Position numbers and translations under genes: made by a program. Positions 56,836-64,000 of a DNA stretch of 64,000 nt are shown in pieces. Positions within the stretch are counted from its first letter, which is position 1. Every line of letters begins with the position of its first letter. Origin of the DNA: Oceanospirillaceae bacterium (GTDB taxonomy: Bacteria > Pseudomonadota > Gammaproteobacteria > Pseudomonadales > Balneatricaceae); contig JABSRB010000015.1 of the NCBI GenBank assembly GCA_013215375.1, positions 51,071 to 115,070 of the forward strand, in the 5' to 3' direction. The notes beneath the pieces are model-generated. The model ran no database searches. It was not told the DNA's origin and worked only from the letters and a program-made list of their open reading frames with translations.

Positions 56836-57854
56836 GATGTGGTTCTCGAAGAAGGGGCGGGGGCAGGTTCCGGCGGTTTTTTTGTATCCCGATAGGTCTG
56901 ATAATGGGCCTTAAGTGCCGGGGACTGAATGATCAACACAATCACGATAATGGCGGCTTTAATAATTAAATTAAATTCAGGGGGAAAACCTGAAAGTAAG
57001 ATGCCGGTGTTAATGGACTGAATAATCATCGCGCCGATTAAAGAGCCAATGAGAGTGAATCGGCCCCCAAGCAGGGAAGTGCCGCCAATAACCACTGCTA
57101 GAATGGCATCTAGTTCCAACCATAAACCACTGTTGTTAGCATCGGCTCCTCGAATGTCAGCAGCGGCGATAGTGCCAGCCATTGCCGCGCACAAGCCAGA
57201 AACGACATACACCATAATTAATAACACACGAGCATTTATTCCAGAAAAACTACTGGCACGTTGATTGATACCAATCGCCTCTATCAACATGCCTAAGGCA
57301 GTTTTACGTACAATAAAGGTCACGCTGATTCCGGCAAATATCCAGATAAGGATAGGAGTGGGAATAGAAAATACCGAGCCGCTGCCGATAAATATCAAGC
57401 CTGGGTCGGTGAAGGTTAAAATGGCACCTTTAGTAATTAACTGGGCGATACCGCGCCCAGCCACCATTAAAATTAGCGTGCTAATAATGGGCTGTATATT
57501 GAGAAATGCCACCAGTACGCCGTTCCAAGCGCCGCAAATGACACCAGCGAGTAGCGCTAAGCTCAGCGCTAAATAGACACTGCCGCCACTGTCCACGGTG
57601 GATGCAGCCACAGCTCCACAAATCGCCATCATTGCGCCCACTGATAAGTCGATGCCTTTAGTGGCTATCACTAAGGTCATACCTATGGCGAGCAGGGCCA
57701 CAGGTGCACCGCGGTTTAATACATCGATTAAGCTGCCGTAGAATTTACCGTTGGCAATTTTAATATTGAAGAAGTCCGGGAAGACTAGATAATTGAGCAG
57801 TATAATCACCGCCAGTGTAATTAACTGCGGTGCCAGACGCTTTAAACTATTCAT
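56832..57854 (-). CDS. ytfT: Sugar ABC transporter permease, YtfT-like
   Basis: A 340-residue RbsC-family permease with GMTLVIATKGIDLSVGAMMA near residue 65 and IRGADANNSGLWLELDAILA further on, typical of YtfT. Overlaps by one base with the ATPase stop (TAATG) and by four with the next permease. The Pro-rich C-terminal tail (KKPPEPAPAPSS) is unusual for the family. Together with the YjfF-like protein it forms the membrane channel. Confidence 0.82.
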   Translation of the reverse strand: MNSLKRLAPQLITLAVIILLNYLVFPDFFNIKIANGKFYGSLIDVLNRGAPVALLAIGMTLVIATKGIDLSVGAMMAICGAVAASTVDSGGSVYLALSLALLAGVICGAWNGVLVAFLNIQPIISTLILMVAGRGIAQLITKGAILTFTDPGLIFIGSGSVFSIPTPILIWIFAGISVTFIVRKTALGMLIEAIGINQRASSFSGINARVLLIMVYVVSGLCAAMAGTIAAADIRGADANNSGLWLELDAILAVVIGGTSLLGGRFTLIGSLIGAMIIQSINTGILLSGFPPEFNLIIKAAIIVIVLIIQSPALKAHYQTYRDTKKPPEPAPAPSSRTTS

Positions 57855-59383
57855 TAAATGGCTCCTTTAAGCACATACTCGGGCTCGACACTATTGGCGG
57901 CGATAGCATTGATAATATTGTCCGTTGAAATATCCGCACCGATTATTTCAGCAACATGCTGGTGCTCGCGTACCACGATGACTCGATGCGAATAGGCGAC
58001 TAACTCATCCAACTCAGAGGAGATAACCAGCAGCGACATGCCCTTGTCACACAGGGATTCTATTAAGCGGATGATTTCAGCGTGAGCGCCTACATCGATA
58101 CCGCGAGTGGGTTCATCTAAGATCAAAAATTGTGGGTTAGTCGCAAGCCAGCGGGCTAAAATTACTTTTTGCTGGTTGCCGCCCGAGAGTAATCGAATCG
58201 GTTTTTCAGGATCCGTAGGGCGTATATCTAACGCTTTGATATAGTGCTCGCAGAGCTTTTTTTGCTCCGATAAGGGCAGTGGTTTAGCCCAGCCGCGCTG
58301 CGCCTGCAAGGCTAATATGATGTTTTCACGCACGCTTAAGTCACCGATAATACCGTCATTTTTACGATCCTCTGGGCAAAAACCAAAGCGATTGGCGATA
58401 GCGGCCCTAGGTGTTGAAAGGTCGATGACTTTATCTTGTAGCTTGGCCACACCACTATCGTGTGCCGTAACACCAAACAGTGTTTCGGCAGTTTCAGTGC
58501 GTCCAGAGCCCAATAACCCCGCAATGCCAACGACTTCTCCCTTCGCTATATTGAGGTTAAAAGGATTAATCTTTTGGCGTTTGCCAAAATCTGTGAAGCT
58601 CAATAATGGCTCGCCTTGGCTGTGGTTATAATGTTTGGTTTTATTTTCCTCGCCCAACTCGTAACCTAGCATCATGGTGACTAAGTCGATGCTGTCTATC
58701 TCATCGGTGGCCACTGATTCAATTAATTGACCGTTGCGCAATACGGTGATTTGATCACTAATATCAAATACTTGGTCTAAAAAATGGGAAATAAATACAA
58801 TCCCGAGACCACGATCTTTGAGCTTTCTTAAAATACCAAACAACATTTTTACTTCGGCGCTATCTAAGCTGGCAGTGGGTTCATCTAAAATCAGCACCTT
58901 GCCAGATAGATCTACCGCACGGGCAATAGCAATAATTTGTTGCACTCCAATACTGTAGGAAGAGAGTAGCAGCGAAGTGTCTATCTCTAAACCGTATTGG
59001 CTTAACAGCGCTTTGCTGTAGCGATTCATCTCTTTGACGTTAATCATGCCCCAGCGCATTGGCTGGCGGCCAATCATCATGTTCTCGGCGACACTTAAAT
59101 TACCCAACAAATTCACTTCTTGATAGACAGTGCCGATACCGAGTTTTTGCGCATCTAAGGTATCTTTTGGGTTTATATTTTTACCGAGTAATAAAATGTC
59201 ACCACCATCTCTTCGATAGGCACCGGTCAAACATTTGATCAAGGTAGATTTACCGGCACCGTTCTCGCCGAGTAATGCATGAATTTGTCCCGCTTGTAGA
59301 GTGAAGTTGACTTGACTAAGTGCCTTTACCCCGGGGAAGTTTTTGTCGATATTTGTCGCAACTAAAAGTGAAGAATTAAGCAC
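57854..59383 (-). CDS. ytfR: Sugar ABC transporter ATP-binding protein, YtfR-like
   Basis: A 509-residue tandem ATPase of the RbsA/MglA class. The first half has Walker A GENGAGKST near residue 40 and VLILDEPTASLD; the second half has GLLGSGRTE, LLSGGNQQKVILARWL and FLILDEPTRGIDVGA. The start is a GTG with GAGG upstream. It lies after a strong intercistronic hairpin that follows the binding-protein gene. Confidence 0.88.
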   Translation of the reverse strand: MLNSSLLVATNIDKNFPGVKALSQVNFTLQAGQIHALLGENGAGKSTLIKCLTGAYRRDGGDILLLGKNINPKDTLDAQKLGIGTVYQEVNLLGNLSVAENMMIGRQPMRWGMINVKEMNRYSKALLSQYGLEIDTSLLLSSYSIGVQQIIAIARAVDLSGKVLILDEPTASLDSAEVKMLFGILRKLKDRGLGIVFISHFLDQVFDISDQITVLRNGQLIESVATDEIDSIDLVTMMLGYELGEENKTKHYNHSQGEPLLSFTDFGKRQKINPFNLNIAKGEVVGIAGLLGSGRTETAETLFGVTAHDSGVAKLQDKVIDLSTPRAAIANRFGFCPEDRKNDGIIGDLSVRENIILALQAQRGWAKPLPLSEQKKLCEHYIKALDIRPTDPEKPIRLLSGGNQQKVILARWLATNPQFLILDEPTRGIDVGAHAEIIRLIESLCDKGMSLLVISSELDELVAYSHRVIVVREHQHVAEIIGADISTDNIINAIAANSVEPEYVLKGAI

Positions 59384-59509
59384 ATTGACCTCAAATTTAT
59401 TGTTATTAATGGTCTGAATTTTTTATATTAAAAATAGGAATGTTAGCGAGGTAGCAAGACATAGTGGAAGCCCTACATAACCTAGCCGCTAAGCTAATTA
59501 CCCAACGCG

Positions 59510-59554
59510 AAAAACTAGCCTTCTTGGAAAGGGAGAGCAGTCCAAGAAAGCTAG
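59510..59554 (-). terminator. Attenuator hairpin between ytfQ-like and ytfR-like genes
   Basis: Read on the minus strand, a 14-bp stem (59541-59554 with 59515-59528, one G-U pair) and 12-nt loop followed by five T. Likely partial termination to favour the binding protein. Confidence 0.8.
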
Positions 59555-59581
59555 CAAACTCGCTTTTTCTAGTTTAGGCGA

Positions 59582-60544
59582 TTAATAACCTAGGCCTTTT
59601 TTCTGGTTGTAAATCGCTTTAGCGTCATCTGCCTGGGTGTAGAGGCGCGAGGGCGATTGGATCCATTTAGGTGGCAAAGTGCCATCTTTTAGGAAAGCTT
59701 CAAGTGCATCAAAAGCTGGGCCTGCCATGTTAGGCGTTAGCTCAACAGTGGCGTTAGCTTCACCGGCTTCAAGAGCGGTAAAAATGTCCGGAACAGCATC
59801 GATAGAGATCACCAAAATATCAGTACCGGGTTTAAGCCCAGCCTCTTTGATAGATTGGATAGCACCGACGGCCATGTCGTCATTGTGTGCGTAGAGTGCA
59901 CAGATATCCTTGCCGCCATTTTCGGCCTTTAAGAAACTCTCCATCACTTCCTTGCCCTTAGTACGGGTAAAGTCGGCAGTTTGGCTGCGAATGATTTTGA
60001 TGTTCGCCCCTTTGGCTATACTCTGCTCAAAACCTTTTTTACGCTCTATAGCTGGTGCTGAGCCTGTAGTACCTTGCAGTTCAACGACTTTACATTCTTT
60101 ATTGCCCACGGCATTTACCAGCCAATCACCGGCAATATTACCTTCGTGGATAAAGTCAGCAGTCACTGCCGTCAAATATAAACTGTCGGGAGCATCAATG
60201 GTTCTATCGAGCAAGATGAGTGGGATTTTCGCTTCTTGTACTTCTTTAAGTACGCTGTCCCAGCCAGTTGCTACAACAGGTGCCACCAAGATAGCGTCCA
60301 CACCTTGAGCGATAAATGAGCGCAGAGCTTTAATTTGGTTTTCCTGTTTTTGCTGAGCGTCCGCAAATTTTAATGTGATGCCGCGCTCTTTCGCCTCTTT
60401 TAAAGTCACTGCCGTTTCAGCTGCGCGCCAACCAGACTCAGAACCAATCTGAGAAAATCCGACGGTAAGTGCGAATGCTGATGTGGCCATAAGGCTGGTA
60501 CTGGCCAGTATTGCACTGCCAATTAACAATTTTTTGAATTGCAT
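59582..60544 (-). CDS. ytfQ: Periplasmic sugar-binding protein, YtfQ-like
   Basis: About 320 residues with a signal peptide ending MATSAFA. The mature protein starts LTVGFSQIGSESGWRAAET, the YtfQ signature, and has GVDAILVAPVVATGW and YAHNDDMAVGAIQSIKEAG of the family 4 (ribose/galactose-type) binding proteins. I chose the ATG at 60544, which has GGAGG five bases upstream, over an upstream TTG at 60556. First gene of the operon. Confidence 0.9.
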   Translation of the reverse strand: MQFKKLLIGSAILASTSLMATSAFALTVGFSQIGSESGWRAAETAVTLKEAKERGITLKFADAQQKQENQIKALRSFIAQGVDAILVAPVVATGWDSVLKEVQEAKIPLILLDRTIDAPDSLYLTAVTADFIHEGNIAGDWLVNAVGNKECKVVELQGTTGSAPAIERKKGFEQSIAKGANIKIIRSQTADFTRTKGKEVMESFLKAENGGKDICALYAHNDDMAVGAIQSIKEAGLKPGTDILVISIDAVPDIFTALEAGEANATVELTPNMAGPAFDALEAFLKDGTLPPKWIQSPSRLYTQADDAKAIYNQKKGLGY

Positions 60545-60556
60545 GTAAACCTCCAA

Positions 60557-61041
60557 TATTGGTTATTCTTTTTGTTAGGAAAATCGAATATATCATATAA
60601 TACTATTAATACAATATTTGATTTGTATAAATATTAGACTATTGTTTTTAAGGCCAATACTGGTGGTTATACACTTATAAGTATAACTTGCTGTTTTATA
60701 AGGATGTTATTATTGTTTTTTTGTTAGTGTATTTTATCAAAATTTTTTTGTTAGAAATTGATTTTATTAAAAAACATAAATGCAGGTATAAGTATTAGTA
60801 ATACCTATATTCAACGAGTGCTGACATTGCTTGAATTTTCTTATACCTATGGCTTTTTGGGAGGGGGAGATCAATGGAGGATAAAAGATTAGTAGAATAT
60901 ATTTTTTGAGGGTGGTGTTCTAAATTGAGTCTGAACTATGGGTGTTTAGGTCGATAGAGGTATGCAAAGTCAGTCAAACTGGATCACAATTCATAGTGAG
61001 TGACAGTCAATTTGATTGATTTGGTACAGGTAAATATTAAG
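60557..61041. promoter_or_regulatory. Upstream region of the ytfQ-like operon
   Basis: A 485-bp AT-rich region with no gene. It must contain the operon promoter. An inverted repeat ATACAA (60609-60614) with TTGTAT (60623-60628) is a candidate operator for the GntR regulator. A bulged hairpin at 60970-61019 lies next to the end of the TSUP gene and may be its terminator. Confidence 0.4.
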
Positions 61042-61803
61042 CTACAACCCCTCTGATTTTAATAGCAACTTTATGATAAGAACGAAGCAAATCAATAACA
61101 TTAACGGCTTAATAATTTTGATGCCTTTACGATGAACGACTTCTGAGCCATACCTGGCGCCTATCCAAGCACCCACCGCCATCACTGCCCCAGCATACCA
61201 AACCACGTGATTGAAATAAGCAAAGGTAATCAATGCCGCAATATTAGAGACCAGCAAAAATAATCGGGTATGGGCGGTTGCAGAAACAGCTCCTAATCCC
61301 AGTAAAGACATGAAACATATAATAAAAAACGATCCTGAGGCGGGTCCGAAAAAACCGTCATAAAAGGCTATTACGGGAACAATTAACAGCCAAAAAAGCT
61401 TGTTGTTCATTCTCTGAGTATTGTTGGTATTACTTAAGTTTTTAGCAAAAATGAAATAACAAGCAATAAGGCCAATCAACCATGGCAAAGCTTTATGAAG
61501 TATCTGTGCATCTATCTGCTGTATAGCGTAAGCGCCTAAAAGAGATGAGATAAAACAAATTAATAAAGGGAATATTAATTTTTTAAATTCATACTCCCCC
61601 CTTGTATAGAAATACCTTACGGATGACAGTTTGCCAAAAACTGATTGAAACTTGCTGGTGCCTAAAGCATGCACTGGCGAAAAGCCTAACAGCATTAATA
61701 CTGGAATTAATATCAGGCCGCCTCCACCTGCTATTGAATCAATAAACCCCGCAAGAATGGCAATAAAAAAAAGGAAGGTGATTATTTCGTATGAAAGATC
61801 CAA
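61042..61803 (-). CDS. TSUP (TauE/SafE) family transporter
   Basis: A 253-residue membrane protein with about eight spans. The duplicated signature of the family is visible: GFIDSIAGGGGLILIPVLML near residue 20 and YDGFFGPASGSFFII near 140. Members export or import sulfonates or sulfur oxyanions; the substrate here is unknown. It starts at a TTG with GGAG six bases upstream. Its start lies 27 bp from an attC-like half site, so it may be the last gene of a cassette array. Confidence 0.85.
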   Translation of the reverse strand: MDLSYEIITFLFFIAILAGFIDSIAGGGGLILIPVLMLLGFSPVHALGTSKFQSVFGKLSSVRYFYTRGEYEFKKLIFPLLICFISSLLGAYAIQQIDAQILHKALPWLIGLIACYFIFAKNLSNTNNTQRMNNKLFWLLIVPVIAFYDGFFGPASGSFFIICFMSLLGLGAVSATAHTRLFLLVSNIAALITFAYFNHVVWYAGAVMAVGAWIGARYGSEVVHRKGIKIIKPLMLLICFVLIIKLLLKSEGL

Positions 61804-61830
61804 ACAAATCTCCGTTGTAAGAATAAGTGG

Positions 61831-61877
61831 TTAATGCCAATAGCGAGCGAGGTACGAGCGTCACTTTGATTGCGTTA
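61831..61877 (-). repeat. attC-like site apparently split by the group II intron
   Basis: On the minus strand it runs from TAACGCAAT (61877-61869) to ATTGGCATTAA (61841-61831); TAACGC-AAT pairs with ATTGGCATTA with one bulge and one mismatch, and the inside pairs imperfectly. The plus-strand GCGTTA box abuts the 5' end of the intron. The left outer box on the gene side of the intron may have been separated by the insertion. Confidence 0.4.
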
Positions 61878-62592
61878 GTGTACGTCCTGCATGGGCATAA
61901 ACTAATGAGGTGAAAGTCCTCTGTAGGAAATTACTGTTTATTTAACGTGCTGTTATTAAACGTTAACGACTAGCGAATGGCAAGGACTTAACGCTGAGGG
62001 CTGGCCTGGAGGAAGCCTAGGCAGCTGATCAACAAAAACCTCTGAGGCGTAGGCAGAAGGCGAGTTGGCAATGCCGGCCCTTTTAAACGCTTATGGCCCA
62101 GACGACGAAGCCATGTAATTTAACGGCCACCGTAAATGGTGGGGTTACCATGGATGCAAGATAGCAGGACGCGGAAGCTTTGCGCAGTGAAAGTTCGCTT
62201 TTTAGTTTAGACAAATGAGGAAATCTGCTTAACGAGTGATCGTTTACTTTAAAAACTAGGCTAGCAGTGGCGCAAGCTGCGAACCCAGGTAAGAAGTTAG
62301 GCGTTAAAGTACCAACAGCAGTTGCCTGTGGCATCACTAGCAAAGGCCCATGGCGTAGCGCTAACACTCCAGCTTACTTTGAGGAAAAGAGTATCAGGCA
62401 TTGTCGAATGCTTATTTGAAGCGTCAGGGTCTATGCGAGTTGCGTGATGGATAGATTAAGCTTCACTATCCTAAGTGAAATGTCCTCGACTTTGGCCTCC
62501 TGCGTCTCTCTACCTTCAGGGTCCATGCTTTCGTCTGCGGACCCGCATGCAGGGTGTTGTGGGGGCTGAGGGAGACCCTCGGCTACCCGATT
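61878..62592 (+). mobile_element. ORF-less group II intron
   Basis: Starts GTGTACG and has the domain I hallmark ACTAATGAGGTGAAAGTCCT (61911-61920 region) and then GGCAAGG and TGGCCTGGAGGAAGCC, which I recognise from bacterial group II introns. The 3' part has GGCCTCCTG, then CGGACCCGCATGCAGGGTG and a terminal stem ending GGCTACCCGATT, the domain V/VI end. No reverse transcriptase/maturase is encoded, so it either moves in trans or is dead. Lies antisense to the flanking minus-strand genes. Exact ends uncertain by a few bases. Confidence 0.65.
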
Positions 62593-62595
62593 AAA

Positions 62596-63000
62596 TTAAA
62601 TCGTGCCCCATATTATGGCACTGATTGAAAGCACAAAAAAACCAACAAGTATGTAACTAAACCAAACGATCAAGTTTCTCTTTATTATTTCTTTAGCACT
62701 GAGCCCATGCGCGAAATACTTCAGAGAAATAAACCCAGCACATAAAAAAGGCATCACCAACCCAAATATAATCGTATATTCCATACTAGGAATGCCCATA
62801 ACAAAAGTAGCAACTACAACAAAGACCTGATAAGCAATGACAGATCCCCAAAGCAGTATGAACTGCTTAAATTTTCCCTTAAGAAAATATAGCGCTAATC
62901 CTGCGAGTGCGAATAAAAATAATACAATGTTAAGAATCGGCCAAACGAGTGAATAAGCAATTTCTCCAATAAAATTAAACAAATTTATAAAGTGGTTCAT
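62596..63000 (-). CDS. Small integral membrane protein, hypothetical (cassette-like)
   Basis: About 134 residues with four predicted spans, from the ATG at 63000 (MNHFINLFNFIGEIAYSLVW); earlier in-frame starts at 63015 and 63042 are possible and none has a strong ribosome-binding site. I recognise no family. The stop is only 3-4 bp from the intron 3' end, and an attC-like site lies just upstream of the start, so it looks like a gene cassette. Function unknown. Confidence 0.55.
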   Translation of the reverse strand: MNHFINLFNFIGEIAYSLVWPILNIVLFLFALAGLALYFLKGKFKQFILLWGSVIAYQVFVVVATFVMGIPSMEYTIIFGLVMPFLCAGFISLKYFAHGLSAKEIIKRNLIVWFSYILVGFFVLSISAIIWGTI

Positions 63001-63028
63001 AGAGAGAACGCTCATCTCGACATATAAT

Positions 63029-63128
63029 TTAACGCCAACCATAACTGCGTAGTAAGCTTGGCGGCTTTTGTGCTTCTTTATGCACGAAAGGTGACATGTT
63101 TACGGAGTCTGATTGCTGGTTTTGGTTA
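63029..63128 (-). repeat. attC-like site between HigBA and the membrane-protein gene
   Basis: A 100-bp imperfect palindrome. TAAC (63030-63033) pairs with GTTA (63125-63128), AACCA (63037-63041) with TGGTT (63117-63121), and the inner stem CTTTTGTGC (63065-63073) with GCACGAAAG (63082-63090) closes an 8-nt loop. On the minus strand it ends GGCGTTA, the usual right end of Vibrio-type attC sites. It starts just after the higA stop. Confidence 0.5.
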
Positions 63129-63136
63129 TATTTTGT

Positions 63137-63430
63137 TTACGCAATCGCAAAGTTAACTACATGTACTCGAGTTAGATTAACATTTTGCTTTGCATGCCAC
63201 AGATCATAATTATGTTGCATTGAAAGCCAGCTCTCAGGAGTACGCCCTAGTGCTTTTGATAAACGAAGTGCCATTTCCGGAGAAACTCCACTTTGTCCTT
63301 TCAATATACGATTTAACGTTGATGATGCTACATCAAGTTGTTTTGCCAAAAATCGACAACTTAGGCCAGATGGTTCTAGGTAAAGATCATAAATGAACTC
63401 ACCTGGATGTGGTGGATTATGCATATTCAT
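63137..63430 (-). CDS. higA: HigA-type antitoxin
   Basis: A 97-residue XRE-family protein of the HigA class: NPPHPGEFIYDLYLEPSGLS, a helix-turn-helix around RFLAKQLDVASSTLNRILKG, and SPEMALRLSKALGRTPESWL. It neutralises the toxin encoded just upstream and should repress the operon. Its ATG and the toxin stop share one base. Toxin first, antitoxin second is the HigBA order. Flanked by attC-like sites, a frequent setting of such modules. Confidence 0.92.
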   Translation of the reverse strand: MNMHNPPHPGEFIYDLYLEPSGLSCRFLAKQLDVASSTLNRILKGQSGVSPEMALRLSKALGRTPESWLSMQHNYDLWHAKQNVNLTRVHVVNFAIA

Positions 63431-63708
63431 TAGTGATAGTCCTCGTAGTTTAAGATAAACGCATTACCGTTAATAAATTCAAACGTTATGCGCCAGTTTC
63501 CATTTACGGTGACAGACCAAATTCCGTCTCTATTGTCTTTGAGAGGATGAAGCTTAAAGCTGGGTAAATTGACATCCTCTATCGCTTGCGCAGTATCGAT
63601 GGCGGTGAGCTGCATTCTCAGTTTTCTTTCATGTTTAGACTGTATGCCTGAGGTGCTTCCTGTCTCAAAGTATTTCTTCAGGCTTTTGTGCTTGAATGAT
63701 TTGATCAT
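63430..63708 (-). CDS. higB: HigB-type toxin (RelE/ParE fold)
   Basis: A 92-residue toxin from the ATG at 63708 (MIKSFKHKSLKKYFETGSTS); a TTG at 63726 would add six residues. LHPLKDNRDGIWSVTVNGNW and RITFEF, then YEDYH at the C-terminus, are HigB hallmarks. HigB toxins cut mRNA on the ribosome. Cotranscribed with higA. Confidence 0.92.
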   Translation of the reverse strand: MIKSFKHKSLKKYFETGSTSGIQSKHERKLRMQLTAIDTAQAIEDVNLPSFKLHPLKDNRDGIWSVTVNGNWRITFEFINGNAFILNYEDYH

Positions 63709-63751
63709 AAAATCAGTGTAGCGCAATGCGCATCACGATTCAATATTGAAG

Positions 63752-63820
63752 ATAACGCTTATAGCATGCGATGGCTGGAGCTGCGAAGCGGCGTAGGCCA
63801 TTCGCTATGCCTATCTTTGG
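63752..63820 (-). repeat. attC-like site upstream of higB
   Basis: ATAG-CAT-GCG-ATGGC (63761-63775) pairs perfectly with GCCAT-CGC-ATG-CTAT (63797-63814), with three single bulged bases (T802, T806, C810 in 63xxx numbering) all on one arm. Extrahelical bases on one strand are the hallmark of attC. On the minus strand it ends AAGCGTTATC, 40-odd bp before higB. Confidence 0.5.
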
Positions 63821-63902
63821 TACGCTCGACATGGGCATTAACTAATGGGGTGAAAGTCCTCTGTAGGAAAATCACCGTTTATTTAACGTACTGTTATTGA
63901 AC
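63820..63902 (+). mobile_element. 5' fragment of a second group II intron copy
   Basis: GTACG, CATGGGCATTAACTAATGGG, GTGAAAGTCCTCTGTAGGAA and TTTATTTAACGTACTGTTATT repeat the first about 80 bp of the intron at 61880-61961 with a few changes; the similarity then stops. It abuts the attC-like site upstream of higB, again antisense to the cassettes. A truncated copy. Confidence 0.6.
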
Positions 63903-64000
63903 CTAAATTCGGCAGTTGAATCACAAAAGTAAACGCAAGCTCTTGATGCACCTAGAAAACCAGAAAATATTTTCATCACCAATAAGGTGACCACAAAATT
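63903..64000. other. Right edge of window
   Basis: 98 bp without a recognisable gene or repeat. Confidence 0.4.

Noticed and set aside
60970..61019. Bulged hairpin near the end of the TSUP gene as a further attC
   Set aside because: The arms pair with bulges, but neither end carries a GTTA/TAAC-type box; more likely a terminator or operator.
62083..62367. 94-codon minus-strand ORF inside the intron
   Set aside because: It runs antisense through structured intron RNA, has no recognisable domain and no ribosome-binding site.
1..64000. CRISPR arrays, rRNA or tRNA genes
   Set aside because: No regularly spaced direct repeats, rRNA signatures or tRNA cloverleaf sequences were recognised when reading the window.

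Overview
The window looks like the chromosome of a marine-type gammaproteobacterium. Supporting signs are a Pseudomonas-like block (argF, grxD, peroxiredoxin, rnt, motY, argG), class II DAHP synthase, MetR, a LapBCE-like type I secretion system, YqcC, DUF3549 and DUF1456 proteins, and a Urt urea transporter. A complete mevalonate operon is unusual in this class. I cannot name a genus; a Cellvibrionales/Spongiibacteraceae-like origin is a guess. I saw no rRNA, tRNA or CRISPR array.

Layout. 1-4.7 kb: sugar/polyol ABC transporter with a xylitol-dehydrogenase-like enzyme, cut by the left edge. 4.9-10.8 kb, minus strand: DUF3549, yqcC, class II DAHP synthase, metR, yebC-like gene, argF. 11.1-15.2 kb: grxD, peroxiredoxin, rnt, motY, argG. 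15.7-21.8 kb: a small conserved protein, then T1SS ATPase, membrane-fusion protein, LuxR-type regulator and TolC-like protein. 22.0-30.6 kb: tightly coupled mevalonate operon (HMG-CoA reductase, IDI-2, HMG-CoA synthase, two GHMP kinases, diphosphomevalonate decarboxylase) ending in DNA polymerase II. 31.3-35.1 kb: a probable broken gene, LtrA, and a chemotaxis receptor. 35.5-39.9 kb: a permease/Cys-rich/histidine-kinase/receiver fusion and its LuxR-type response regulator. 40.3-46.2 kb: an AT-rich accessory islet with a 1525-residue nuclease-STAND protein that looks like an antiphage effector, followed by small cassette-like genes separated by attC-like hairpins. 46.4-52.3 kb: urtABCDE. 52.5-55.0 kb: small genes. 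55.1-60.6 kb: a YtfQ/YtfR/YtfT/YjfF-type sugar importer with a GntR regulator. 61.0-64.0 kb: a TSUP transporter, an ORF-less group II intron, a small membrane protein and a HigBA toxin-antitoxin pair, again separated by attC-like hairpins.

How they work together. The permease-kinase and response regulator lie directly upstream of urtABCDE apart from the accessory islet, so I infer that they control urea uptake and that the islet inserted between regulator and target. Two gene junctions inside the urt operon (urtB/urtC and urtD/urtE) carry imperfect tandem duplications that create small chimeric ORFs.

Most notable observations: the lone Cap4-like nuclease/STAND gene; the scattered attC-like sites with no integrase in view, one of them apparently split by a group II intron lying antisense to the cassettes; the parallel junction duplications in urt; and the permease-Cys cluster-kinase fusion. 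All family assignments come from reading motifs by eye; no search was run.
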